Below, one piece after another: positions 15,443 to 23,540 of a stretch of 34,516 nt of DNA. The first letter of the stretch is position 1. Each line of letters begins with the position of its first letter. Both the position numbers and the translations under genes were made by a program. Under the pieces are notes generated by a model, which was not told the origin of the DNA, ran no database searches, and saw only the letters and a list, made by a program, of their open reading frames with translations. Source of the stretch: Alphaproteobacteria bacterium (GTDB lineage: Bacteria > Pseudomonadota > Alphaproteobacteria > Caulobacterales > Aquidulcibacteraceae); assembly GCA_016124255.1 (NCBI GenBank), contig WGOB01000048.1, positions 1 to 34,516 on the forward strand, read 5' to 3'.

Positions 15443-17380
15443 TCAATCCCCCCGCCGCTCATCCGGCGCTTTCGCCTCGTCCTTCAGCGCATCGAGCGCC
15501 TCGTCGAGGCTCATCACCGTCTGCTCCTGGCTGCCGAGGCGGCGCAGCGCGACCTTGCGCTCGTCCGCCTCCTTGCGCCCGACGACCGCGATCACCGGAA
15601 CCTTCGCCAGCGAATGCTCGCGGATCTTGTAGCCGATCTTCTCGTTGCGTTTGTCCGCCTCCGCGCGCAGCCCGGCGCGCTTCAGCAGATCGACGACATG
15701 ATCCGCATACGGATCGGCGTCGGACGTGATCGTCGCGACCGTCACCTGCACCGGCGCCAGCCACAGCGGAAACGCGCCGGCGTAATTCTCGATGATCACG
15801 CCGATGAACCGCTCCAGCGAGCCGAGGATCGCGCGGTGCAGCATCACCGGCTTATGCTTCTGCCCGTCTTCGCCGACATATTCCGCGCCGAGACGATCGG
15901 GCAGCACGTAATCGTTCTGGATCGTGCCGCACGTCCAGATCCGCCCGATCGCGTCCTTGAGCTGGAAGTCGAGCTTCGGCGCATAGAACGCCCCATCGCC
16001 TTCCGCGATGACGGGCTCGACGCCCGCCTTGCGCGCGGCGTTGAGCAGCTGGCCTTCCGCCATGTCCCAGAAGTCTTCGCTGCCCGCGCGCAATTCCGGC
16101 CGCGTGCCGAGCGCGATGTGATCGCGCGTCAGCCCGAAATCCTCATGCACCGAGTTCGCCAGCGTGATGAAGCGCGCGACCTCGTCCTCGATCTGATCCT
16201 CGCGACAGAAGATGTGCGCGTCGTCCTGCGTGAACGCGCGCACGCGCATGAGCCCGTGCAGCGCGCCCGACGGCTCGTAGCGATGACACGCGCCGAACTC
16301 GGCCATGCGCAAAGGCAGATCGCGATAACTCTTCTGCCCGAACTTGAAGATCTGCACGTGTCCTGGGCAGTTCATCGGCTTCAGCGACAGCGTCTCGCCT
16401 TCCGCCGTCTCGCACACGAACATGTTTGCGCGATAATTCTCCCAGTGCCCGCTCTTCTCCCAGAACGAGCGGTCGAGCACTTGCGGCGTGCGCACTTCGA
16501 CATAGCCGGCCTTCTCCAGGCGCCGGCGCATGTACGCCTCGATCGTGCGCCACAGCGTCAGGCCCTTTTCGTGCCAGAACACCATGCCGCGCCCCTCTTC
16601 CTGCATGTGGAAGAGATCCATCTGCCGCCCGCGCCGGCGATGATCGCGCTTCTCCGCCTCCTCAAGCCGGTGGAGATAGTCTTCGAGCTGCTTCTCGTCC
16701 GCCCACGCCGTGCCGTAGATGCGCTGCAGCTGCTCGTTCGCCTGATCCCCGCGCCAATAGGCGCCGGCGAGCTTCATCAGCTTGAACGCTTTGCCGAGAC
16801 GCCCCGTCGACGGCAGGTGCGGCCCGCGGCAGAGATCTTTCCACTCATTGCCCTGGCGATAGACCGTGATCGGCTCGCCCGGCGGGATCACGTCATCGAT
16901 GATCTTGGCTTTGAACGTCTCGCCGATCGCGTTGAAATGCGAGATCGCTTCCGCGCGATCCCACACTTCGCGTTGGATCGGCAGATCGGCGTCCACGATC
17001 TCGCGCATCCGCGCTTCGATTCTAGGAAAGTCGTCCGTCGAGAACGGCTCGTCGCGATAGAAGTCGTAATAGAACCCGTCCTCGACCACGGGCCCGATCG
17101 TCACCTGCGTGCCGGGAAACAGATCCTGCACCGCCTGCGCCAGCACGTGCGCCGCATCGTGGCGCAAGACCTCCAGGCCATCGGCGCTGTCGCGCACGAC
17201 GAGTTCGATCTTCGCGTCCTTCTCCAGCGCGCGCGTGAGATCCCACCACGCGCCGTCCACTTTCGCCGCGACCACTTTCTTCGCCAGCGATTTCGACAGG
17301 CCTTCGGCGATCTTCAGCGGCGTAACGCCGTCGTCGTACGCCCGCTCCGCGCCGTCCGGAAACTTTACATTGATGCTCAT
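15443..17380 (-). CDS. thrS: Threonyl-tRNA synthetase
   Basis: A 645-residue class II synthetase that charges tRNA-Thr. Domains in order: TGS domain (about 1-63); editing domain with the HDAAH zinc-like motif at 74-78 and [11 protein letters not shown] around 185; class II catalytic core with [12 protein letters not shown], motif 2 [19 protein letters not shown] and [10 protein letters not shown], and motif 3 [17 protein letters not shown]; and the C-terminal anticodon-binding domain beginning around [13 protein letters not shown]. The ATG at 17380 ([10 protein letters not shown]) is preceded by GAGGA at 7 nt; earlier in-frame ATGs fall in repeat sequence. A stable hairpin (17397-17419) lies just upstream of the ribosome binding site. 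Confidence 0.97.
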   Translation of the reverse strand: MSINVKFPDGAERAYDDGVTPLKIAEGLSKSLAKKVVAAKVDGAWWDLTRALEKDAKIELVVRDSADGLEVLRHDAAHVLAQAVQDLFPGTQVTIGPVVEDGFYYDFYRDEPFSTDDFPRIEARMREIVDADLPIQREVWDRAEAISHFNAIGETFKAKIIDDVIPPGEPITVYRQGNEWKDLCRGPHLPSTGRLGKAFKLMKLAGAYWRGDQANEQLQRIYGTAWADEKQLEDYLHRLEEAEKRDHRRRGRQMDLFHMQEEGRGMVFWHEKGLTLWRTIEAYMRRRLEKAGYVEVRTPQVLDRSFWEKSGHWENYRANMFVCETAEGETLSLKPMNCPGHVQIFKFGQKSYRDLPLRMAEFGACHRYEPSGALHGLMRVRAFTQDDAHIFCREDQIEDEVARFITLANSVHEDFGLTRDHIALGTRPELRAGSEDFWDMAEGQLLNAARKAGVEPVIAEGDGAFYAPKLDFQLKDAIGRIWTCGTIQNDYVLPDRLGAEYVGEDGQKHKPVMLHRAILGSLERFIGVIIENYAGAFPLWLAPVQVTVATITSDADPYADHVVDLLKRAGLRAEADKRNEKIGYKIREHSLAKVPVIAVVGRKEADERKVALRRLGSQEQTVMSLDEALDALKDEAKAPDERRGD

Positions 17381-17396
17381 TGTTTCATCCTCATTC

Positions 17397-17512
17397 CCCC
17401 TCTCCCTTGCGGAGAGGGGGTAAGGGGGTGAGGGGCGGTCAGGACGAAGCGGCGGCGTCAAGTCCCGCGCTTCATCCGTCTACGGAGCGTTCCGCACGAA
17501 CGCCCCTCCACC
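17397..17512. repeat. Mosaic of hairpin-forming repeats upstream of thrS
   Basis: CCCCTCTCC (17397-17405) pairs with GGAGAGGGG (17411-17419). Further on, GCGTTC (17487-17492) pairs with GAACGC (17498-17503), followed by pyrimidine-rich CCCCTCCACCCC tracts. Sequences of the CCCTCTCC...GGAGAGGGG kind also occur in fragments near 23410 and 25800. The block lies between yidD and thrS, both on the minus strand. Confidence 0.5.
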
Positions 17513-17513
17513 C

Positions 17514-17849
17514 CTACCCCTCCACCGCCGGGGAGGAGGGGGGCTGTCTCACGCCGCCCCTCCAGTCCCCATAGCGCCACGGCGTCCACCACCGCGCGGA
17601 CGCCGGCTTCTCCGCCGGCGCGGGGTCCCAGCCCGACGATCCGCCCGGCCGGCAACGGCAGATGCGCGCGACCCCCATCCAGCCCCCCGCCCAGGCGCCG
17701 TGCTGCGAAACCGCGTCGCACATGAAGGCGGCGCAGCTCGGCGCGTGCCGGCAGCGCCCGATCAGCGCGAACGCCGGCGACAGCGTGACGCGATAGAGCC
17801 GCACCAGCCCGATGAGGCCGTGAGCAGGAATCGAAAGGCGCGCAGGCAT
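17514..17849 (-). CDS. yidD: Membrane protein insertion efficiency factor YidD
   Basis: A 111-residue member of the YidD family, a small membrane-associated protein that assists YidC-mediated insertion. Family motifs are clear: GLIGLVRLYRVTLSPAFALIGRCRHAPSCAAFMCDAVSQHGA, then WMGVARICRCRPGGSSGWDP, including the conserved cysteines. The last ~20 residues (RYGDWRGGVRQPPSSPAVEG) run into the intergenic repeat and are not family-like, so the natural C-terminus may have been altered by a repeat insertion. It is not beside rnpA here, unlike the common arrangement. Confidence 0.9.
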   Translation of the reverse strand: MPARLSIPAHGLIGLVRLYRVTLSPAFALIGRCRHAPSCAAFMCDAVSQHGAWAGGWMGVARICRCRPGGSSGWDPAPAEKPASARWWTPWRYGDWRGGVRQPPSSPAVEG

Positions 17850-18120
17850 CTGCGTGGTCGATGTCGTGGAAATGTTTGATGGCGACGGAGTGTCAAACGC
17901 AGCCGCTGCGGCGCGCTCCGTCCCGCGCCGCCGGCGTCAGCAGGTAGTCTTCGTGGCGGCTGCGCAATCCATCATGCAGCCGAGATAGCAAACCTCGCCG
18001 CAGAAATCGACCCCTGAACAGAACCCGCCCTGCCGGCGTCGATCAAATCTTGCGACGCTTTGCAGTGGCGGTCCGCGCGGCGGCGCGTAAATCTGACTCT
18101 ACACCTGAGGGAGGACGCCC

Positions 18121-18663
18121 GTGCCCGTGTCAGAACAGCGCCTGGCCGAAATCCGCGAACTGTCCAACCACGAGCGGGTCGACCGCATGGACGTATCAGC
18201 GTTCACGGAGGCCGATTGGGCGCGCTTCGACGCCGAACTCGACGCCGAGACGCTCGCCTTCTGCAGGAACACCACCGACCCCGAGGAGCTGCATGCCTTC
18301 GCCCAAACCTGGAACTGGGACGCGGGGCACGGCGTTTTGGAGACAATCCTCAACAACCCCGCCTGCGAAGCCGCAACGGCGCTCCACATCTATTGGCACG
18401 CCGCGCCCGAATGGCATCGGCAATTCGCCGATGCCGATTCAATGCCCGGCGGCGATCCCGAGGACGTGCTGGGCTTTCTTTCACGCATCGAGGCCCGCTA
18501 CGTCGCCGGCGCGTTTCCCCGCGGCGTGCTCGGGTTCGATCCCGCCGATCCATACGGGGGCGGCCAGGGCGGCAGTTTCATCGGCGTCTATGACGAGCTG
18601 CGCGACCGCTTTGTCCGCGCGCTGCCGCAGGCCATGTACCAGCCGGTGGAGCCCGCCCGGTAA
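18121..18663 (+). CDS. DUF4274-like protein
   Basis: A 180-residue soluble acidic protein. The core DPEELHAFAQTWNWDAGHGVLETILNNPACEAATALHIYWHAAPEW (about 54-100) resembles the DUF4274 domain, in which a helix pair around NP.C....A...FW recurs. The function is unknown; relatives are sometimes found among polymorphic-toxin immunity genes, but nothing here supports that. The start is GTG at 18121 with GAGGGAGG about 7 nt upstream. A longer upstream reading in another frame (18050) is rejected. The next gene starts about 90 nt downstream. Confidence 0.75.
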   Translation: MPVSEQRLAEIRELSNHERVDRMDVSAFTEADWARFDAELDAETLAFCRNTTDPEELHAFAQTWNWDAGHGVLETILNNPACEAATALHIYWHAAPEWHRQFADADSMPGGDPEDVLGFLSRIEARYVAGAFPRGVLGFDPADPYGGGQGGSFIGVYDELRDRFVRALPQAMYQPVEPAR

Positions 18664-18754
18664 CAGCGACGCCCCGCCGCCGGCGACCGGACTTGGATCG
18701 CGCGCGCGCCGCCGGTATGCAGAGACCATGCAGTCACGCCAGAAAGGAGCGCCG

Positions 18755-19357
18755 ATGCGCCTCGCCGCCGCCGCCCTCGCCGCCGCGCTCGTCCTCGCCC
18801 CCGCCGCCGGCTTCGCCCAGCAGGTCACCATCCGCACCGAGCCGCGGCCGGCCCTGGTCGTCGGCGGCTGGTCGTCGGACACCTACGCCTGCAGCCTCTA
18901 CTGGAGCGAGCCCGGCGCCGACGGCCAGGCGGTCCGCCGCAGCGACACCCGTCGCGTCCCCGCCGGCGCCGCCACGTACGAGATCGCGTCTTCCGGCCCG
19001 CCGACCGACGCCGCCCTCGCCTGCACGCCGGACACAGCCCCCGGCGTCACGCCGACGCCGGACGGGTGCCGCGAATGGGTCCGCCCGGCCTACAGCGCGC
19101 TCGGCGCCGCCGGCGCCGCCAAGCAATTCCGCGACATCAATCCCGGCCGCTCCATGGTCTTCCGCATTGCGCTGACCCCGGACGAGGAGGGCGCGCCGCA
19201 GATGATCGCCGTCACCCCGCAACGCGCCGACGATCCCGTCCATATCGTCGAGTGGGGCGACCGCATCGCCGACGAGATCGCTGCGGTGGCGGCGCAAAGC
19301 CGCTTCACGCCGGAATGCGCCGGCGCCCGCATCATGCTCCCCTTCACGCTGCGCTGA
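18755..19357 (+). CDS. Exported hypothetical protein
   Basis: A 200-residue protein with a clear Sec signal peptide (MRLAAAALAAALVLAPAAGF then AQQ) cleaved near residue 23. The mature part holds five or so cysteines (TYACSLYW, ALACTPD, PDGCREW, TPECAG) that may form disulphides, and ends in RIMLPFTLR. I do not recognise the family. AAAGGAG lies 5-6 nt before the ATG at 18755, which decides this start over an ATG at 18728. No transmembrane segment follows the signal peptide, so a periplasmic location is likely. Confidence 0.78.
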   Translation: MRLAAAALAAALVLAPAAGFAQQVTIRTEPRPALVVGGWSSDTYACSLYWSEPGADGQAVRRSDTRRVPAGAATYEIASSGPPTDAALACTPDTAPGVTPTPDGCREWVRPAYSALGAAGAAKQFRDINPGRSMVFRIALTPDEEGAPQMIAVTPQRADDPVHIVEWGDRIADEIAAVAAQSRFTPECAGARIMLPFTLR

Positions 19358-19452
19358 ACCGCATCAGCTGCACGCGGGCGTCGACGCCCGCGGAACTCGA
19401 CCGCGCGCACGCCGTTCGCTTGCCAGGAACCATTTTCCTGCGAGGAGCGAAC

Positions 19453-19935
19453 ATGCCGACGGAACGCGAGCTGCTGGACAAGTTCTGGCGCCATCTGAAA
19501 TCTGATCGAACCATCATGCTCGGCTTGGATGGCGACGATGCGCATCCGATGACGGCGTTGTTTGAAGACGAGGACAAGAGCCGCAGCCGCGTCTGGATCT
19601 TCACCTCGAAGCAGACCAGCCTCGCCCAAAGGCTCGCCGCCGGCGCGCCGGCCGTGGCTCAGTTCGCCGCCAAGGGCCATGACCTCTTCGCCGCTGTTCA
19701 CGGCCGGCTGACGCCCGACAATGATGCCGAGACGATCGATCGGTTGTGGAGTCCGTTCGTGGCGGCCTGGTACGAAGGCGGCAAGGCCGATCCCGATCTG
19801 CAGCTTCTGCGCTTCGATCTCGATCACGCGCAAATCTGGGAAAACGAGAACAGCGTGTTCGCCGGGATCAAGATGCTCCTCGGCGCCGACCCCAAGCGCG
19901 ACTACGCCGACAAGGTCGCCGACGTGAACCTCTAA
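19453..19935 (+). CDS. PPOX-fold general stress protein-like
   Basis: A 160-residue protein of the pyridoxamine-5'-phosphate oxidase-like split-barrel group, resembling general stress protein 26 and BLI-3-like flavin-binding proteins. It shows LLDKFWRHLKSDRTIMLGLD at the N-terminus, the strand VWIFTSKQTSLAQRLAAG, FAAKGHDLFAAVHGRL, and DRLWSPFVAAWYEGGKADPDLQLLRFDLDHAQIW, typical of this group. GAGGAGCG is 6 nt before the ATG at 19453. It probably binds flavin; the reaction is unknown. Confidence 0.85.
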   Translation: MPTERELLDKFWRHLKSDRTIMLGLDGDDAHPMTALFEDEDKSRSRVWIFTSKQTSLAQRLAAGAPAVAQFAAKGHDLFAAVHGRLTPDNDAETIDRLWSPFVAAWYEGGKADPDLQLLRFDLDHAQIWENENSVFAGIKMLLGADPKRDYADKVADVNL

Positions 19936-20038
19936 GAGGCCCCGCAGTCCGCTTCGCGGCCAGCTGGGCGCAAGAAAGCAGCACGCTACAAAACGCGACT
20001 TTTCACCAGCCGCGTGCAGCAATCAGGCGGCGAAACCT

Positions 20039-20470
20039 CTAAGCCGCGCGCGCTTCAGCCGCCGCGATCGCCGCGACCGCCGCGTCGAACGCCAGCATCG
20101 TCGACGTGTGCCGCGGCGGGTAATCGCGCACGCCCTCCAGGTGCCGCAGCTCCCAGAACCGCCCCTCCGGCGCCGGCCCGCCCTCTTTGAGCATGCGCCA
20201 CAGCGCATCGCGCGCGGCGCGGATCTCGTCCACGCGCGCGCCGACCGCGTGCATCGCCAGCACCGCCGCCGCCGCCTGCCCCAGCGCGCACGCCTTCGGC
20301 TCGATCGCAAGCCGCGTCACCACGCCGTCCACGACATCGAGATCGACCGTGACCACCGATCCGCAGACGCGGCTCACTTTCGTTGCGCTGCCCATCGGCG
20401 CGTCGAGCCGCCCGATGTGCGGCGTTTCCGCCGCCAGCTCCAGCACACGCGGATGATAAAGGTCCTGCAT
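20039..20470 (-). CDS. NifU/IscU-like Fe-S scaffold homologue, two cysteines
   Basis: A 143-residue protein with the NifU N-terminal (IscU-like) fold: MQDLYHPRVLELAAETPHIG, then SRVCGSVVTVDL with C36 and EPKACALGQAAAAVLA with C61. The third ligand cysteine of true scaffolds, normally in an R-x-K-C-A-x-L segment near the C-terminus, is replaced (DYPPRHTSTMLAF). The alphaproteobacterial version of this family seems to share that change, so it may carry or bind metal differently rather than be defective. AAAGGGG precedes the ATG at 20470. It is convergent with the PPOX gene. Confidence 0.8.
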   Translation of the reverse strand: MQDLYHPRVLELAAETPHIGRLDAPMGSATKVSRVCGSVVTVDLDVVDGVVTRLAIEPKACALGQAAAAVLAMHAVGARVDEIRAARDALWRMLKEGGPAPEGRFWELRHLEGVRDYPPRHTSTMLAFDAAVAAIAAAEARAA

Positions 20471-20516
20471 CGCCCCTTTATTTCGCCCGCGCCGCCCGCT
20501 TTTCCAAGCGGGGGTC

Positions 20517-20576
20517 CCTTTTTTGGGCGCGCCTGCGCTGTGACGTAGACCCCTTCGCAGAGGCGCGCCGATTGGA
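20517..20576 (-). repeat. GGCGCGCC-bounded dispersed repeat, copy B (inverted)
   Basis: On the minus strand it reads AATCGGCGCGCCTC, then GGGGTCTACGTCACAGCGCA and GGCGCGCC followed by C and A6. It is inverted relative to the other four copies and faces copy C about 80 bp away, so B and C form an inverted doublet. Confidence 0.75.
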
Positions 20577-20654
20577 GTGACCGGCGCTCGAGGGCGCGTC
20601 TTCTGCAGTGCGTGACGGGGCAGGCGTGACCAGAAGGCGCGCCATGCCCGTGCC

Positions 20655-20716
20655 GGTAATCCCATCGGCGCGCCTCGACGATCGGGTCTACGTCACGGCG
20701 CCGGCGCGCCAAAAAA
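20655..20716 (+). repeat. GGCGCGCC-bounded dispersed repeat, copy C
   Basis: It reads GGTAATCCCATCGGCGCGCC, TCGACGATCGGGTCTACGTC and ACGGCGCCGGCGCGCC followed by A6. The clearest copy of the family, ending 4 nt before the stop of the minus-strand lipoprotein gene. Confidence 0.8.
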
Positions 20717-20719
20717 GAC

Positions 20720-21163
20720 CTACCCGCCCAGCAATCCGTCGTCCCCGCAGGTGCGGTCATAGAGCCCGCGCGTCCGCGCAAGCCGCCCGTCATCCGCGAA
20801 GAGATGCACCTGCCAGGTGTGCGCGCATGCGCCGTTCCGGATCTCGCGCCGACACACCTGCGACGGCGGCGAACCGCGCCCGTCGCGCTCCCCCGCAGCG
20901 CAATCGAAACGCTGGCCGCGCAGGTCGCTTGTCGCCTGCGTCAGCGGCGCGCCTGCCGCATAGCGCTGCGCCACAGTCTGCGAAAACCGCTGCGCCACCG
21001 CCCGCGCCGAGCCGCCGCGCCAATCGCCGAGATCGATCTCGCCGGTCGGGCGCCCCGAGCCGGTCGGCGACAGCGGCGCCGAAATCGGCGTGGTCGCGCA
21101 CGCCGCCAGGCAAACCGCGACGATCAGGGCCGCAACTGCTTTCACCGCTCCGCTCCAAGACAC
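20720..21163 (-). CDS. Hypothetical lipoprotein, second of a paralogous pair
   Basis: A 147-residue protein with a lipoprotein signal (VKAVAALIVAVCLAAC, lipobox LAAC). The mature part has the order IDLGDWR, RYAAGAPLTQATSDLRGQRFDC, VCRREIRNGACAHTWQVHLF and a last cysteine in YDRTCGD. This order of W, Tyr, D-L-x-G-x-x-C, C-R-x-E-I, C-A-x-x-W-x-V is shared with the upstream gene, so the two are diverged tandem paralogues. The start is uncertain: GTG at 21163 overlaps the upstream gene by 22 nt, while GTG at 21145 gives a GTGA overlap. The function is unknown. Confidence 0.75.
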   Translation of the reverse strand: MSWSGAVKAVAALIVAVCLAACATTPISAPLSPTGSGRPTGEIDLGDWRGGSARAVAQRFSQTVAQRYAAGAPLTQATSDLRGQRFDCAAGERDGRGSPPSQVCRREIRNGACAHTWQVHLFADDGRLARTRGLYDRTCGDDGLLGG

Positions 21164-21624
21164 ATCACGTCGAAGCCCGCCCGCGGCGCCGTGCGCTCGG
21201 CTTCAAACGCCACATACCAATCCTTCGCGCAGGACTGCTCCATGATCTCGATCCGGCATTCAAGCACGCCCGGCCGGTCCCGGCACGCGAACCCGTTGGC
21301 CTCAAGGTCAACGCGTGCGCCCGCACGCCGTTCCGCTGATCCATACCGCGCCGCCATCTGCGCCTCGAACGCGGGGCCGTAGATGGCCGGATCGGCGCTG
21401 CGCCACTGCCCGAAGTCGACCCCGCCCGGCCCCGCGCCTTCCGGCGGCGCCGTCTGAGCGGAGGCCGCCCGCATCGCCGGCGGCGCCGGCGCGGTCCCGC
21501 GATTGGCCGCGAACGGGCTGTCGGGCGGCGCGCCCCCGTTGCCGATTTCGATCGAGCGCACCGGCCCGCCCGCACACGCCGCCAGACCGACGCAAAGCGC
21601 CGCCGCCATCACCGCAATCCGCAT
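21142..21624 (-). CDS. Hypothetical lipoprotein, first of a paralogous pair
   Basis: A 160-residue protein with a lipoprotein signal peptide MRIAVMAAALCVGLAACAGG (lipobox LAAC, Cys17). A Pro/Ala-rich linker of about 50 residues follows, then a C-terminal domain: VDFGQWRSADPAIYGPAF, MAARYGSAERR, VDLEANGFACRD, ECRIEIMEQSCAKDWYVAF, and a final VMCLG. GGAG is 6-7 nt before the ATG at 21624. Its stop overlaps the next gene. It is probably anchored in the outer membrane, role unknown. Confidence 0.78.
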   Translation of the reverse strand: MRIAVMAAALCVGLAACAGGPVRSIEIGNGGAPPDSPFAANRGTAPAPPAMRAASAQTAPPEGAGPGGVDFGQWRSADPAIYGPAFEAQMAARYGSAERRAGARVDLEANGFACRDRPGVLECRIEIMEQSCAKDWYVAFEAERTAPRAGFDVMCLGAER

Positions 21625-21701
21625 GAATGCTCCTTCGCCGCCTCGCATCCCCGCGAGGCGCGCCTCAAGACAGGCCGAATGCGGCGTGGATGCGGCGCCC
21701 C

Positions 21702-22517
21702 TCAGCGCCCCACGAACACCGGCTCGCGTTTCTCCACGAACGCCTTCGCCGCCTCGCGATGGTCGGCCGTCTGCCCGCAATGCACGTGGTGCGTCACTTC
21801 CAGGTCGAGGCAATCATGGAGATCGCCGGCCATCGCGCGGTTGAGGTTCTCCTTCATGTAGCGGAACGCGATCGTCGGCCCCGCCGCGAGCCGCCGCGCG
21901 ATCTCTTGCGTCTTCGTCGCCAACGCGCTTGGCGCGCACACCCAATTCGTCAGCCCAAGCGCCTGCGCCTCCGCCGCGCTCACCCGCTCGGACAGAAAAT
22001 AGAGCTCCCGCGCCTTCGCCGCGCCCACGAGCTGCGTCAGGAAATACGTGCCGCCGTAATCGCCGGAGAAGCCGACGCGCGCGAACGCCGTCGTCATGAT
22101 CGCCGTCTCCGCCATGATCCTGAGATCGCACGCGAGCGCCAGCCCGAGCCCCGCGCCGGCCGCAGCCCCCGGCAACGCCGCGATCGTCGGCTTCGGCATC
22201 GCGAACAGCCGCCCGGACGTATTGCGCTGGCTCTGCCGCTGGCGATGGATCGCCGCGTCGATCCCGAGATCGCTTGCGCCGCCGCCGCTGGCCATGCCCT
22301 TGACGTCGCCGCCGGCGCAGAACGCGCCGCCCGCGCCCGTCAGCACGACGCACTTGACGTTGGGGTCGAGCTCGGCCTGCGTGATCTGCACGCCGAGCGC
22401 CTCCAGCATCGCGCCGTTGAGCGCGTTGCGCGCCTCCGGGCGGTTCATCGTCAGCGTCAGCACGCCGTCGCTGAGATCGGCGATCAGTTCCTGCGCGCCG
22501 GTGTCGATCGCGGTCAT
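21702..22517 (-). CDS. Enoyl-CoA hydratase/isomerase family protein
   Basis: A 271-residue crotonase-fold protein. The oxyanion-hole loops are AFCAGGDVKGMA and PGAAAGAGLGLALACDLRIM. The segment FARVGFSGDYGGTYFLTQLVG carries an Asp where many hydratases have the second catalytic glutamate; the first position (GAAAGAG...) also lacks Glu, so the exact reaction (hydratase, isomerase or other) is open. GGGAGG lies 7 nt before the ATG at 22517. It is divergent from the VOC gene and convergent with nothing close. A role in fatty-acid or aromatic-acid degradation is likely but unproven. Confidence 0.88.
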   Translation of the reverse strand: MTAIDTGAQELIADLSDGVLTLTMNRPEARNALNGAMLEALGVQITQAELDPNVKCVVLTGAGGAFCAGGDVKGMASGGGASDLGIDAAIHRQRQSQRNTSGRLFAMPKPTIAALPGAAAGAGLGLALACDLRIMAETAIMTTAFARVGFSGDYGGTYFLTQLVGAAKARELYFLSERVSAAEAQALGLTNWVCAPSALATKTQEIARRLAAGPTIAFRYMKENLNRAMAGDLHDCLDLEVTHHVHCGQTADHREAAKAFVEKREPVFVGR

Positions 22518-22586
22518 GGCTTTTCCTCCCTTGCGTCATCGGTGATACGCCGGAAGCAAGAGAAGACGATCCCGGAGGAAAATGAA

Positions 22587-23336
22587 ATGCGCCTGCGCCA
22601 GATCGCCCTTGTGGGCGCCGATCTTGAGAAGGCCGAATCCGATATCCGCGCGGTCCTGGGTCTGCACTACGCCTACGCCGATCCCGGCGTCGGCAAGTTC
22701 GGCCTCGTCAACGCCGTCTTTCCGATCGGCGACACGTTCCTCGAAGTCGTATCACCAAAAGCGCCCGGCACGACCGCAGGCCGGCTCCTGGAGAAACGCA
22801 ACGGCGACGGCGGCTACATGGTCATCCTCCAGGTCGACGACATCGAAGCCGCCCGCGCCCGCATCAAGGCCGAGAACGCCCGCATCATCGAACAGGCCGA
22901 TTTCGACGGTGTCGCCATGAGCCACATCCATCCCAAGGACATCGGCGGCGCGATCGTGTCGGTCGATCAGATGATCCCCAAGGCGCGCTGGGAATGGGGC
23001 GGCCCGGACTGGGAGAACAACGTGCGCACCGATGTTTCGCTCGGCGTCGTCGGCGGCGAACTGCAAGGCGATGATCCCGACGCCATGTCCGCGCGCTGGA
23101 GCGCCGTCCTCGGCCGCCCGCGCGAACGCGCCGGCGACGCCTGGCGTATCCCGTTGGAAGACAGCGAGATCACCTTCGTCAAAACAGCTGACGGCCGCGG
23201 CGAAGGCCTCGGCGCGTTCACCGTCGCTGTGCGCGACCCCGACGCTGTGCGCGCAGCCGCCCAAACCCGCGGCCTCCTCCGCAAAGACGGCGCCGTCGAA
23301 CTCTGCGGAACCCGCGTGCATCTGCGCGCTGCGTGA
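22587..23336 (+). CDS. VOC (glyoxalase/bleomycin-resistance fold) family protein
   Basis: A 249-residue protein with two VOC-like halves. The first begins MRLRQIALVGADLEKAESDIRAVLGLHYAYADPGVGKFGLVNAVFPIGDTFLEVVSP, with a GGYMVILQVDDIEAARAR segment. The second half (about 155-249: DVSLGVVGGELQGDDPDAMSARWSAVLG) repeats the fold in degenerate form. GGAGG at 22574-22578 is 8 nt before the ATG at 22587; another ATG 5 nt upstream is out of frame. It is divergent from the enoyl-CoA hydratase gene. Substrate unknown. Confidence 0.85.
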   Translation: MRLRQIALVGADLEKAESDIRAVLGLHYAYADPGVGKFGLVNAVFPIGDTFLEVVSPKAPGTTAGRLLEKRNGDGGYMVILQVDDIEAARARIKAENARIIEQADFDGVAMSHIHPKDIGGAIVSVDQMIPKARWEWGGPDWENNVRTDVSLGVVGGELQGDDPDAMSARWSAVLGRPRERAGDAWRIPLEDSEITFVKTADGRGEGLGAFTVAVRDPDAVRAAAQTRGLLRKDGAVELCGTRVHLRAA

Positions 23337-23480
23337 TCCCTTCGTGCCTTGTGGGAAGGCGTCATCGCGAAGCGATGTCAGATGAGGGGTGTCCGCTCTG
23401 ACTCGCAAGTCGGGGGCGCCCTCCAACACGGGGAGAGGGAAAACGGATGCGCGGCGCGCAGCAAACGCGCCACCGCGCGC

Positions 23481-23538
23481 CGGTAATCCAATCGGCGCCT
23501 CAACGACGAGGTCGCTCTCGCGGCGCCGGCGCGCCAAA
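23481..23538 (+). repeat. GGCGCGCC-bounded dispersed repeat, copy D
   Basis: It reads CGGTAATCCAATCGGCGCCT, GAGGTCGCTCTCGCGGCGCC and GGCGCGCC followed by A4. The centre has diverged from copy C. It ends 2 nt before the stop of the minus-strand cysS gene. The rest of the gap (23337-23480) holds further GC-rich repeat debris and no gene. Confidence 0.7.
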
Positions 23539-23540
23539 AC

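Noticed and set aside
15416-17431. Plus-strand open frame of 671 codons antisense to thrS
   Set aside because: It mirrors the complete thrS gene in a GC-rich genome. The translation is Arg/Leu/Ala-rich with no domain.
18050-19357. A single 435-aa protein spanning the DUF4274-like and exported-protein genes
   Set aside because: Its first 230 codons are a shadow of the DUF4274-like gene. The signal peptide and ribosome site at 18755 define the true protein.
20506-20720. Small proteins reading VYVTAPARQ-like sequence
   Set aside because: These frames are translations of the dispersed GGCGCGCC-bounded repeat, not genes.
23337-23480. A gene between the VOC gene and repeat copy D
   Set aside because: Only short frames without ribosome sites, in GC-rich repeat debris.
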